A stretch of DNA of 64,000 bases from Eutreptiella sp. 'Long Island Sound 2002'. Its lineage: Eukaryota; Euglenozoa; Euglenophyceae; Eutreptiales; Eutreptiaceae. The DNA is taken from assembly GCA_964036045.1 (NCBI GenBank), contig OZ038378.1, positions 60,995,408 through 61,059,407 of the forward strand, written 5' to 3'. A program made the position numbers and the translations under genes. The stretch's first letter is position 1. Each line of letters opens with the position of its first letter. This document shows positions 53,824 to 64,000 of this stretch, piece by piece. The notes beneath the pieces were generated by a model. The model saw nothing but the letters and a program-made list of their open reading frames with translations. It was not told the DNA's origin and searched no databases.

Positions 53824-54202
53824 GTACACAAACAAATTGTCTGCTCAAACAACCAAAATCAGAATCAAATTGAAGTTGTCACATACACTACTGTCAACAA
53901 CAGGTGTGCAATTGCTTTCCAAACAGGGGGGTCTGTGTTTTCTGTGGCGCCTTTTCTCCTTGGGGGGGGGGGAGGGAGGCTGGAAAGCACCCGATAGTGG
54001 GGGGGGGGGGTGGGTGGGGGGGGGATGGGTGGGGGGGGTTTCCTGTGAAGAATTTGGTGTGGACAATGGCGGGGGGGGGGGGGGGGCATTGGACCCCTAG
54101 ACCCACCTCCAGTACATAAGAATATCAGACATCTTCGTGGACAGACCGCACACACAACATCCCTTATCAGACATCAGACATCAGACCTTATACACATAGC
54201 TG
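53824..54202 (-). repeat. Right terminal and subterminal inverted repeat
   Basis: The reverse complement of this stretch aligns with the left end, ending in a perfect 14-bp terminus at 54,189-54,202. It contains long G runs separated by GTGGGTGG and GATGGG (about 53,961-54,086), a strong candidate for G-quadruplex formation, and ATCAGAC words at 54,124-54,132 and 54,166-54,187. Confidence 0.85.
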
Positions 54203-54210
54203 CTGAGTGG
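54203..54210 (+). repeat. Right target-site duplication (ctgagtgg)
   Basis: Eight bases directly outside the right terminal repeat; see the left copy (ctgaatgg) for the comparison. They differ at one position. Confidence 0.65.
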
Positions 54211-54814
54211 TGCCCGGGGGTGCATCAACAAGGGCTTGTGTGCACTTCTATAGTGTCACCACCGCCCTCCACCTTTTGCATTCACCAAAACTTGACTCAT
54301 AGACAAAACTCTAGCACAACTAGGTATCTTGGGACGCCAAGTCCAATGCCACACGTAACAGCTAGGTGTTCACTTTTCAGAAGGACCACAACCGCGGTGG
54401 CTGCACTAGTGTAAGCACCATTTGGAGAACACTTTTTGCGCGCCGCACGATTACAAAAACAAGTTTATGACACGGTGTTGAGGAAACAACCAACCTTGAC
54501 AATTCAGAAATAGTGCATGTTGATCTTTGACACCATCGGTGCATCAAGGTAAAGACTACAGCTCCGGTTCAACAAGCAACAACAACTTCAATACACATGC
54601 ACACGAGCTTTCGTCTTTACGTCAACAATGTATAAACTGCAACAATACACAATTAGGCAGGTTTCCCAAACTGCACGCTGTAGGGTGCGCTGCAAGAAAA
54701 GTGTTCTCACAACCTGTGCAAATCCATTCTTCTTGGCCGTTGTGAGATATTCTTGCTTTAGCACAAACACTTCTGGCACCAAATACTCATGCAATAGTTG
54801 CCACAAAGTTGTTA
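54211..54814. other. Right flank adjoining the element, no supported gene
   Basis: Short frames only. 54,516-54,570 resembles 7,125-7,175 in the left flank in the same orientation (GATCTTTGACACCATCG versus GATCTTTTGACACCATCG). Confidence 0.45.
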
Positions 54815-55440
54815 ATGAGGCGCGCGTGTAGCTTGGGCTCCACGGTATCATGCTTCACATGTACTTCTTGTGCATGTGGAAATGAGGTCCCATCCCACAC
54901 TTCAGAGTGTCAAAAGTGCCACTTTTGTGTGCATGCCAACTGCATCACAGATGATGCTTGCACCTATTGTGCTATGGGTTGGCCTTCATCTATTGTTGAG
55001 CTTGTGCCCAAGCCTCGCAAGTTCAATCCTACGCGGTTCGTCACACACTAGTGGCTCTGTGTGCGGCTTGTTGTGCATATCCACACTTCGGGAGCTCCGT
55101 ACCTTTTGTGCAAGAAAATTTCAACTTCAAGCTGCTCCACATCAAGGAACCAAAGTTGGGCATGCGGGGTGTGTTTGTTGCCTTGTGGCAGTCGGGTGGC
55201 CACACCACATCAGTGATTCATATGTTGCCGATCAAGATGCAGCAGGGAATCATGGAGCTGTTCTGTAAGGTGTGCATAATCATGCACGACTATCAATGCC
55301 TCACAGAGGAGAGGGGATGCTTAGCTGATTGCACTCAACGGAGGCACCATTATCTCCATCTATCAGTCTCCCCCGGCTGGCAACCATATCCTTCCCCTCA
55401 TTATTTAAGCCATTCCGTGCCTCACAAGGTGACATTGTGA
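54815..55440 (+). pseudogene. Cys-rich (zinc-binding type) protein remnant
   Basis: From an ATG at 54,815 the first 78 codons are rich in paired cysteines (CFTCTSCACG, ECQKCHFCVHANC, CTYC), spaced as in zinc-binding modules. The frame stops at 55,049-55,051. A neighbouring frame carries on at once with VALCAACCAYPHFGSSV and LGMRGVFVALWQSGGH, up to 55,440. The two parts probably belong to one protein broken by an indel, or are joined by a small intron. The exact family is not recognised. Confidence 0.35.
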
Positions 55441-57102
55441 AGAATTGTCAATTTTTTCCATTACATCGGATTTGACATCTTGAAAAATAACCAGTGGAGT
55501 CCAAATAACATCCACGAATAAGCACCATCCATGCAGACTTGTCTCCAAGGGGGGGCGGGGTGGCCTGTCTGCATCCACCACCCCCCCTTCACAACCCCCA
55601 TATTTTTCGACCACATCTTTCTCCAAATTGAGATTTTTGGGAGACCTAGTGGCGCCGCAGGTGTTGAAGAACTTTTTCTGGGCACATCGTATGGTGTAAA
55701 ATTGTTCATCCCCCCTATGTGTGTTTTCTCAAAAGGCTCAGCTCACATTGGGGATTTTAAGAGTAGTGCATTGTGTGCTTAGTTCAGGCCACTTTGATCT
55801 ACCCTATCCCTTTTAGGGGCGTTGCGTGGGTCAGGCTAAGTGGGCCACATACCCAACTGTTCGGAGGTACCTGACCCCCCCCCCCCCCCTTCGAACCACC
55901 CGGAACCCTCCCCCCTCCAGGGCGCCCTCCCAGACTCCCCCACCAACACACGCCTCCCCCCCCCCCTCTAGACCCCCAAAAGTTTTCGCTGTTGGGTGTC
56001 AATATTCGAATAGGCCGCCCCCCTTCCTTGTCTCAAAAACAAGCACTGACCTCCAAATCCCGACCAAGAATAAAGAGCATCCATCCAGACATCTCCCAAA
56101 ACAAATTGTGGCGTCTACAGAACATGCAGTAATAAGCAGCCTACAAAACAGCCCCCATGACCTCGCAAAACTGTTCCGCACTCGCTAGGGATGGGGGCAG
56201 CGTGCATGAAGTTGTAGCAACCGTTGCTGGAACATTTTAGGTTTACGATAGCAAGTGAGGATGGCATGGCATAGCATAGCATATGCGAATTGCGTCATGG
56301 ATGGACTGTCCTTTGAAGCAGTGTAGACCAAAAAATAGAAATTTGGCAATTTGTCCACGCTGCTAGCACCAAAATATGGAAATACAAAAAATGCATAACA
56401 TTACAGCAGCCCAAACAGCACAAACAAATGCTGTGGCACCAACTGAATTCTCGTGATCGCATTCATGCCATGTTTCCACAGTGGTCAAGGATTTTCTGCG
56501 ATGTTTCATAATTTCTGTGATTTTGGCATTCCTTCTTTTACAATCCCTGCAGTGCTATACATGCACACCATGTGTGAAGATATCATGTGAAGCTGTGTTA
56601 TTTCGTGCACTGTCTGGCTTTGAAGCCATTGAACAGAACAGCTGTATGTTAGCACTTTGAACTCTTTTGAAACACACATGTGTTTTGCTTTCCCCACACT
56701 CTCCAAGATGAGCCGGCGTAGCCTGCTTACTGTATGGTACTCAAGATGATTTCTCGGGATCAAAGTTCAGATCCGTGCAGTTCGACAATGCTTCCACAAA
56801 TGGCGGTGATAATGATTCAGAATCTGTCAACTCATAGCCACCAGGGCACAGATGCGGAGTAGTGCAGTCCCTGCAGGGGCTGGTTAAGGAAAGCGAGTCA
56901 ATGGCAAGCCCACTTGGCCACGCTGGATCACTTGTCTTGTTAGAGTCGGTGTGGAGCCCATTGCAACATGACCCATCATCAGTACCCTTCATTCGGCGAG
57001 GCTCCTAGGGACAGCACCATGATCCGCCCCAGACTTTGTGATGTTTCACCAACCATCTTCTCAGGCGTCCCACCCCACTCAATCTCCCACATCCATGTTC
57101 AG
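55441..57102. other. Flank stretch, mostly non-coding
   Basis: It contains C runs (about 55,866-55,880) and two similar 60-bp segments (near 55,488 and 56,046) sharing TCCAAAT, CAAGAATAA/CGAATAAG and CATCCATCCAGAC/CATCCATGCAGAC. A possible exon of the downstream gene lies at about 56,878-57,009, after a CTGCAG acceptor-like site, but it is not certain. Confidence 0.4.
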
Positions 57103-58469
57103 GAAGCCCGATATGACGTCATGGATGCCTATCATCTGAACACGTCGTTCTGCGCCGCTGTCATCGACACACTGAATAGTGTCAGTAGCAGGTCGGCCGC
57201 CTGAAATCGCTTGTAGTCTTTCAAGTTTTTGTCCTGCTTCACACCTTCCTGCCCCACTCACTCTCTTGTGCCCCTGCGTCACTGCCTCATATCTTCCTGC
57301 CTTGTTCTCATTGCTCTTACTTGACACCTTCAGGGAAGAGCAAGAACTGCCAGAGCTCGCAGACCAGTACAAATACGTTCATCCATACCTGGCAAAGGTA
57401 TGCATACCTGTGATTCTGCTGGACACCGTGTTGAAAAACCAGAGGACTACCTGAGGCACGATACACGGCTGTTGCAGTGGCAGTTTGACATAGAACACAG
57501 GTTTGGTCACAAAGCCCTCATTTCATATGGGAAACTGGGTTGTAGGACACAAAGGTGCATGAAATTGCAACAGCCCTGTATTGTTCCTCAGTCCGCCCCT
57601 GCCACAGCCCCTGTATTGAGCATCACCGAGCTGTCCCGCAATGCATGCAAAGGTGCGCTTTGCACTCGCAGCACAGTGAGTGGAAGTATTGTGCATGGGG
57701 TGCACGTTCAAGCTGCACTCATTCTGTCCCCGGCCTGTCAAAGTGTAGTGCCAAATGGGATGCCAGCCACCCCTGGCCCTTCAAGGCCCACTGCGCACCA
57801 CGTACCTCACCGAAATCTATGACGAGGCGTGGCGTAGAGAACATATCCCGTCACAAAGGTGACCCAGGGCTCAGGTTGCCAATGTTTGTCACAGGTTTGC
57901 CCTCGAACATCTGCGGTCAACTGCTGTAGTTGACTGCGTGTGTATTTTGCGCTGCCCCCCCTACAGCCCTGTATCATGCCCATCTGCCTGGGAAGCGTGT
58001 CTATGTGCTCTCAGCACATGGCGAGGTCCGTCCGCGACCACCAAGACTTTTCTGCACCGTGTCTCCCTAGGGTGACTCACCTGATGGTGGCGAGCAATGT
58101 TCTGCGTGTGGCCCGTTTGCTGCTAGTGGCTGATGTAGGATATGGCCTTCTGCATGCATCGCGCGTCCTACCGGTGGGGGTAGTCCGAAGACGGTGTTCA
58201 ATGCCTCCGCAACAGCCGTGTGCCATGCCTGTCTGCCCCTGCACCTGCACTGTACCATGTTTCAGGTTGCTGCCATCGAGGCCCACTACGCTCTGGGGGA
58301 GAAGTGCCCCTATTATTCGCCCGAGAAGCACTGTCCCTTCGGCCATGGCAGCGAAATCCAGATCCATGAGGGAGCCGTGGTCGCGCCCGATGGCAAGCGT
58401 CTAGGTCCCTTGGAGACCCCATTTTGGGCCTTTGAGCGTCCGGAGGTCTACTGCTGCGACCGGGACTGA
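57103..58469 (+). CDS. Multi-exon protein-coding gene, unrecognised (partial model)
   Basis: Several short protein-like segments are bounded by GT-AG sites. Exon 57,103-57,191 (ARYDVMDAYHLNTSFCAAV) follows a TTCAG acceptor. Exon 57,334-57,397 (EEQELPELADQYKYVHPYLA) follows CTTCAG and ends at AAG|GTATGC. Exon 57,445-57,500 (DYLRHDTRLLQWQFDIEH) follows and ends at CAG|GTTTGG. The phases of these three agree. A likely exon at about 57,964-58,026 encodes ALYHAHLPGKRVYVLSAHGE. The last exon, 58,266-58,469, follows TTTCAG and encodes AHYALGEKCPYYSPEKHCPF and PLETPFWAFERPEVYCCDRD before TGA. Middle exons and the 5' end are unresolved. I do not recognise the protein. It appears to be a host gene outside the element. 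Confidence 0.45.
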
Positions 58470-61400
58470 AGAAGCGCGCCACAAGTGGGTGCCTATGCCC
58501 GTTACCTCCGTTTGTGCCAGTGCTGGTGTCTCGGGGCCTGTGATTCAATGACCGGGGCGGAGGACACGGGGTGGGCCCCGCGATCCATTGCACAAGCCCA
58601 AATCCACTGCTGCTGTCGCCCACACCGCACAGACCCATCTACACCACTGGCCCCGGCCATTTGCACTAGAACAACGGCTTCGGACAGACGCATTTCCACT
58701 GGCCGTGGGCCTGCGTTCGTGCCTGCAATGCACCACCCCACAAATCACCCTGACCTGATCCCCTGACTTGGGCGTAGCATTACCTCCTCCGTGCGGCGCA
58801 GGCCCTCACCCCTTCGGACAACGCGCCAGACCTCTGATGTGCTCGGAAGTCCTCTCTGCATCCGCAATGCCTCTGCGGCATTCCCGAAGTTTTTTCTGTG
58901 CAATTACCCGCTGGGAACCGCCTGAGCAGCATGTTGTGGTCCAACTGCTTGCGGTGGGCGATGCGAGGGGGTCCATGCGTTTGCTGTGCGCCCCCCCCCC
59001 CCCCCGCATCTGATCCCTTTTGTGTACCCCGCTTCAGATCCGGGCGTACCCTCCAAACAGCGGGACTGATGGCCGTTGATCCCCCCCCCCCCTGACCGTT
59101 GGGCCATCCATCAGCAGCGCTTCGCTGATGCATTGTGACCCCGGGGCTGTCCTTGAGGAACCATTCTCCCTCCCCCGCAAAGGACTGCCCTCAAGCATCC
59201 AGGGCAGTCGGTTGTTTCCTGACTGGGTTACGGCCAACGTGGTCGATTGACCATCCTCGTCGGAGACCCCCCCTCCGCCGGATTGCCCCTGGGACGTAGT
59301 GCATTCCAGCACCTTTTTCTTTCCGAAGGACTGCTCTGGTCTGGACCTTTTGCCTAGGGGTAATGTTTTGCCGCTGTTTCGTTTCTGCCCTCTCCCCGCT
59401 GTAGTCTGGTCCTGTCAGGGGGTGCGTTGATTGCTTAGCCACCCCCCACACATATCTCTGAGTCATCGGGCCCTCCCTCAAGTGAGAAGTAGATTCGCTG
59501 GCTTGTGGCCTTTGGCATGCACAAGCCTCGCGGTGCGTGTGTTAATGTTTGTCCACATGGCCCCTTCCCGCACTCCATGGCATGATACGTTCAACCCAAT
59601 CCTCCTGCTCTGCTCTGCTGCTGGTCAGGACAATATCTCAGGATTTCAGTCATTCTCTCCTCGCCCCACCAATGCAAATGCAGAGCTCCGTATGTGGGCA
59701 ATCCCAAGATATTGGAGGTCCTTTACCTCTGCGAAGAATTCTTGCACTGGACACCAGAAGTTTGGGCCGGTTCTTCATACCTGCCTTTACCCCCCCCCCC
59801 CAAAAAAAAACAAATGGCTAATATCGCCTCTAGTTTCGGGCTCCGGAGAGACTTGTGGCAGTGGCAGTTGCTGGACGTTGGTGGGACGACCAATTGCAGT
59901 TTGCTACAGTGGACACCAGCGCGTTTAATACCGCCTTCTTATGCCCTGGCGAATGCAGTTGTTGCAGTCTCGCGCGTGGGACATCGGTGGGCAGCTTTGG
60001 AAACACTCACAGCAGCACCTGCTAAGTTGCTGAGGGTGGGCATAACGGCCACCGCCTCAGCGATGGCAAGAGCAGGCCCATGCCTTGCAATGGGGGCACC
60101 TGGATTGTGTGCAGGGGAATGAGCATTGTGCCATTCGCGAAGACCCAGCCCTCAGCTGTGTAAGTGGACACATGGCCTTGGGCAGTCCACATGGTGCGAG
60201 GGTTTGATGCCCTTGGGGGTGCCGATCCACCCCCCCCCCCCTGCTCCCCACTCCTTTTTGAAGGTCAGCCAGCCGCCCAGTGGTCTTGAACAAAGGCCAT
60301 GCGAACAGGACGCCAAAGGTCGCGGAAAAAATTTGGAGGGGCTGAAATTGCCTGTCAAACTTTTTGCCCCAACATAAATATCTCAAAATGATTTTTGGCG
60401 TGATGACCGTTTGTAGTATGTGTGCCCCTCTCCCCCCCACCCATCCAATTCGTGGTCCCTATCCCCTCCATTTCCACTGATAGTTTCGTGGCTGGGTCGC
60501 AGTGCTATGCCCCCCCCCCCCCCGGTTCGGCTGCCAAAATGGCCACAGGCAAGTGAAAAGCAATCGCTTTTGCTTCCGCTTTTGAGATGGGAAACCCCAC
60601 CAGCTGGATTCGTTGTTAATGCTGAAATTGCACTGTACAGTGTGTGCTCACCATGAGCGCACTGTGCACCCTTGGGGTTGTGGCATACCGTGGTGCATGG
60701 GCTGTGCCCTTATCGCCTGCGGACAGTCTGGTTTGGGGAGAGAAGCACAAGGCATGCCACAGAACCCACCTGCCTGCTTTGCCATCATGCCATGTGCCAC
60801 CCTTCTGTGTGTTGAGGTGCCAGGACTCTGCAGGGCCACTGCCCCTGCCATCTCATGATCCTCCTAACCGACGCAACTGACTGACGCCTTCCTCATCAAC
60901 CCAACGCCCCCTACTTCCAGATTGAACCATAACTTCTGCGCTCCCCCCATCCTGATGATGCTGATGACTGGGCATCATTTTCAGGCCCTGGTCCTCTGAA
61001 TTGTCCTGGGGCCCAGGCAAGTGCCTCCTGGAGGACCCAGGTTCATGGCAGTGTCTGGGACCCAATCTGATGTGCATGTTTTTGATTCGCTTACTCCCCT
61101 CCCTTGGTCTTTGCGAGCCCCATGGTACAGGCGCTCATGCTGCATGTGGAAACCCCCTTCCCGCCAACAATGGGATGCTATGCCATGGCCCCTCTATGTG
61201 TGTATGCGAAGCTCCCAGGGGTTGAAGTTGAGTAGATCCCCCCCTGGGTCCCTTCCCTTCGGGTCTTTCCGCAGTCTACGGCCGTTGGGTCGCTGTAATA
61301 TGTGATCCGAGAAAGGGCTTCAGAAAGAATAGCAGCAGACACCCTGAGTGCCTGGAGGGCTGCATTAGAAGAACCCTCCCTCTGGGAAGGGAATCAGGTA

Positions 61401-61624
61401 TGCGCTTGAACTGGTGGGGGTTAATCCCCTCATTTAGGGTGACAGTTTTTTCCAGCCCAACCGCTTCTGTCTGCCCCCTAACGGCCCACCAACCGTCGCG
61501 GACCTGCAGGATCTTACTCTCCAACCGCTTCTTGAGTATCAGTAACTCTATTTGGCTGCCCTCTTTAGCTCGACGCCCTCTTGTCCCTGCGGTTGGGGCT
61601 GCATCTTTTGGGACGGGGGACATA
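58470..61624. other. Flank stretch without a supported gene
   Basis: No convincing protein segment was found. Several C runs occur (about 58,989, 59,082, 59,791, 60,231 and 60,511). Small open frames here are rich in Cys/Pro/Ala and look random. Short exons cannot be excluded. Confidence 0.35.
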
Positions 61625-61865
61625 CTGGGAAAATATTTTTTTTAGATCCGCTAAAAAATAATAGAACTGCTTAAAAAAATACAAAACATCTAAAATTTAA
61701 TACAAAACACCAAAAAAATGTCGAAAGTCACTAAAAATTGAGATGGCTCTCCAAACAATAATCCGCTGCAAATCTACAAAAGATAAAACAACATTTCAGG
61801 AACAGACTTCGGGATCTTAAAAAAAAATACAACCTAAAAAAATCCGCATCTAGAAAAAAATAAAA
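61625..61865. other. A-rich segment
   Basis: About 240 bp unusually rich in A runs and poor in G compared with its surroundings. No frame is open. It may be the tail of a retroelement or simply a composition island; no target-site duplication was identified. Confidence 0.5.
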
Positions 61866-61970
61866 TACCGGATAACGCTACCCCCACCTCCCTGCTTTGC
61901 CCGGACAGGCAACATGCAATAGAAACCATTGATTCACACTGTTCGTTGCATCCAGGGACCCAGCATGGTC

Positions 61971-62094
61971 TTACTGCCAACAAGATTGCCTGATGCCAGA
62001 TGCATCTTCCGAACGTGCTGTTGCAGTACACTTTACTGCTAACAAGATAGCCTGAGGGCAGATGCACCTTCCGAACGTGCTGTCGCAGTACATT
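61971..62094 (+). repeat. 62-bp tandem duplication
   Basis: Two adjacent 62-bp copies share CAACAAGAT/CTAACAAGAT, CAGATGCA and TTCCGAACGTGCTGT with a handful of substitutions. No coding role is visible. Confidence 0.85.
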
Positions 62095-63365
62095 TTACAT
62101 TACGTGAGGATGATGGATAATGCAACTTACTTGATGGCGTAGGAACGTGCCACTGTGCAACTTATGCACAAGACGCCTTCGTTGTGGAAAAGGGCTGGAG
62201 TGCCATGGATTTTGGGACATGACGCAAACAAATACAGACTCAGCATCCCTCCCTGTGTGCACCTTGGTAAGCCTATGTTGACCCACCATCTGAAGACATT
62301 TCGAAAGAGCAACAAATGAGCATAAAATTATGGGCAAAAATGTGCACCGACTGAGTAGTGCTTGAAAACCATTTCTTAGCGGCAAAACCAAATGCCTTTT
62401 TGCACCGAATAATGCGTGTAAACAAAGTCTGAGCAAGGAACCTAGATCTTGGGACTGACTGGGCAGACTGTGAAAGCCGCACAAAGTGAGCATTTGATGC
62501 CCGAATTGTTGTGCTGGGATGCAGGGTTGTAAGGAGTTAATCACTATGCCTGTCTGACACTGCAGCACAGCCACGTGGGTGGAACGTTGTACTGCACAAC
62601 AAATGAGCAAAAAAACACTGGCTGGATCACTCTGCACCCGGGTATTCTGCTGAGGGGCTGAGTGTAGGGAATTTTTCGGGTCAGTAGTTTTGAATCATTT
62701 GCTTTGTGAAGTTTTGTACTGTTAAGGTAAAGGAGCCAGTTGTTCTACCAAGGACTAGTTGTTGTACCACCCTAGATTTCCCCCATTTTCCACATTAAAA
62801 CGATTTGTTTTGGGTCAGATTTAGGGCGCATAAGGGGTGGCTTACCATTGGGATATGCTTGGATGCACCTAAGTCTGATTGCGTAAAACAAGTTTGGGTC
62901 AATAGAGGTGCTATGGGGCCCCAAGAAGAATTTGTTGGTTGTTCGCAAGGAAAGGAGGTCCGGTGGCCCCGTGGGATTCTTTTCCGTAATGCCAAAAGTT
63001 TTGAATCACCTATTTGTATCCCATGGGCAATGAAAAACCATGCTTCTTTGCCTAGCAACATGATTTTACACGCAGAAAAACATTTTTTCATGATCCAGAT
63101 TTTTGTCACGAAATTTTTGTGTCAAAAAAATCTACAAAAGTACATTTCAACCACATCGTTCTTTTGCACATTCCTTTGCACACTGTTTGTATTTGCTTTT
63201 GCCAACAGCCAGACAGCCCACAGCCCAGCGCTATCAGCCAGAAATTGGGATTCTTCGTGTTTTTGACAAGGTGGAGGGTTGCGTTGATGCACTACTTTCA
63301 TGGCTAATGAACAAATCAAGGTCGCCACCAATCTGCTCATTGCTCGACACCGATCCACGCTCTGA
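62095..63365. other. Flank stretch without a supported gene
   Basis: Open frames on both strands are short and show no recognisable features. Confidence 0.4.
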
Positions 63366-63655
63366 CTAAGGCTCAGGCTGCAAAGCTGGCGAAACATCAT
63401 TATCAAGCCTTCGGCGATTTGGAGCAAGAGGTTTTGGGGCAGAGCGGTGTCCAGGTTTTGCTGCAGGTTTGGTTACACGCCAGTCACCGCGCAAGAGAAC
63501 GTCATGAAGTCTTCTTGCCCGTCCTTTTGGTGGAGGTTTCGTTGCAGGACAGTTTTGACTCATGATCACCTTGTTAGTGAATTCCAGGGCCGTCACAAAG
63601 CTCCCAAGCCGCAGTGACCAAGGGTCATCTTTGACAGCCAAATTTATGGCTCAGC
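63366..63655 (-). CDS. Possible minus-strand exon, unrecognised
   Basis: The minus strand is open for about 95 codons from just after a stop near 63,658 to a stop at 63,366-63,368. It reads AVKDDPWSLRLGSFVTALEF near its start and has a basic C-terminal half (KGRARRLHDVLLRGDWRVTK). The composition is more protein-like than neighbouring frames, but there is no recognisable domain and the ends are undefined. Confidence 0.3.
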
Positions 63656-64000
63656 CTACGCACTGTGTGCTGTCATCGTGTTTTGTGGAACCGGTTTACA
63701 TGTCTATTAAGTTAGTTTATTGCCTTGTTTGCCCTTTCTTCTTTTCACAGGACATGTGTGATGGGGCGACCAAAGCTCCCATAACAATTTGTCAAAGCGT
63801 GGTATTACGGCTTCTCTTGTGCACGCTTGCTCTCTCCATGACTCCAAAAAGAGTACAAAAATGGGTTTGAAAGACAAATTTTGATGACAAAATTGAAGTC
63901 CAAAAACAAGCTCTTGACCCACATAGAGAGGCGAGTTGGACATTCAAGATCCAAGGGCGTACCAATACGCAGCAGTTCTTAGCAGTAGGCAACCTACAGA

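Larger units (their letters stand above)
9877..54202 (+). mobile_element. Candidate giant hAT-like composite DNA transposon (~44.3 kb)
   Basis: The ends are a perfect 14-bp inverted repeat (CAGCTATGTGTATA at 9,877-9,890; its complement at 54,189-54,202), flanked by a 7/8-matching 8-bp direct repeat. Inside the ends about 220 bp on the left (10,013-10,237) is clearly similar to the reverse complement of 53,824-54,067. The interior encodes a hAT-like transposase near the right end and, all on the plus strand, an Upf1-like helicase, an OTU-like and a USP-like protease, and a possible oxygenase-like domain, with about 26 kb of 52-bp satellite between the two gene groups. Fragments of both the transposase and the helicase genes recur inside the element, supporting a shared history of its parts. 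Known autonomous hAT elements are usually a few kb, so the size and cargo are unusual. Many frames are broken, so this copy may be inactive or the consensus may contain indels. Confidence 0.7.

Noticed and set aside
9877-54202. Helitron or Polinton/Maverick element
   Set aside because: No Rep/HUH motif, protein-primed polymerase, retroviral-type integrase or capsid gene was seen. The helicase is Upf1-like and not Pif1-like. The ends and the 8-bp flanking repeats fit hAT.

Overview
The window looks like nuclear DNA of a unicellular eukaryote, perhaps an alga, but the species cannot be named from it. Three things point to a eukaryote: GT-AG exon borders in the right flank, a hAT-type transposase, and OTU-like and USP-like deubiquitinase domains. 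G or C runs of 9 or more bases are scattered across the window, and many reading-frame breaks fall on or near such runs.

The main object is a candidate giant composite DNA transposon of about 44.3 kb (9,877-54,202). Its ends are a perfect 14-bp inverted repeat (CAGCTATGTGTATA), followed inside by about 220 bp of inverted subterminal similarity (10,013-10,237 versus 53,824-54,067). It is flanked by 8-bp direct repeats matching at 7 of 8 bases (ctgaatgg/ctgagtgg), as expected for hAT target-site duplication.

From left to right the element holds: (i) a 2.4-kb non-coding zone with hairpin modules and an internally deleted piece of the element's own helicase gene; (ii) a Pro-rich ORF and an Upf1-like SF1 helicase gene split over several frames (12,706-17,529); (iii) a duplicated 287-bp segment flanking a 174-bp fragment of the element's own transposase gene; (iv) a satellite of about 26.4 kb (roughly 500 copies of a 52-bp unit) with regular dyad symmetry; (v) a short tandem repeat and a MITE-like insert; (vi) a rightward gene block (45,798-53,493) encoding an unrecognised protein, an OTU-like protease joined to a possible 2-oxoglutarate/Fe(II) oxygenase-like domain, a USP-like protease, and a hAT-like transposase with zinc-binding and SAP-like segments. 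The end of the USP domain lies in the transposase frame, past a run of nine C's, so the block may once have been, or may still be, one polyprotein.

The left flank (1-9,868) is mostly repeats plus a minus-strand gene with in-frame stops (7,919-9,654). The right flank (54,211-64,000) has a Cys-rich remnant, a plausible multi-exon gene (57,103-58,469), a possible minus-strand exon near 63.5 kb and small repeats. I saw no rRNA, tRNA or CRISPR.

How the parts might work together is inference: the transposase would act on the ends, the helicase could assist replication or repair of so large and palindrome-rich an element, and the deubiquitinase and oxygenase-like domains could counter host protein turnover or chromatin silencing.
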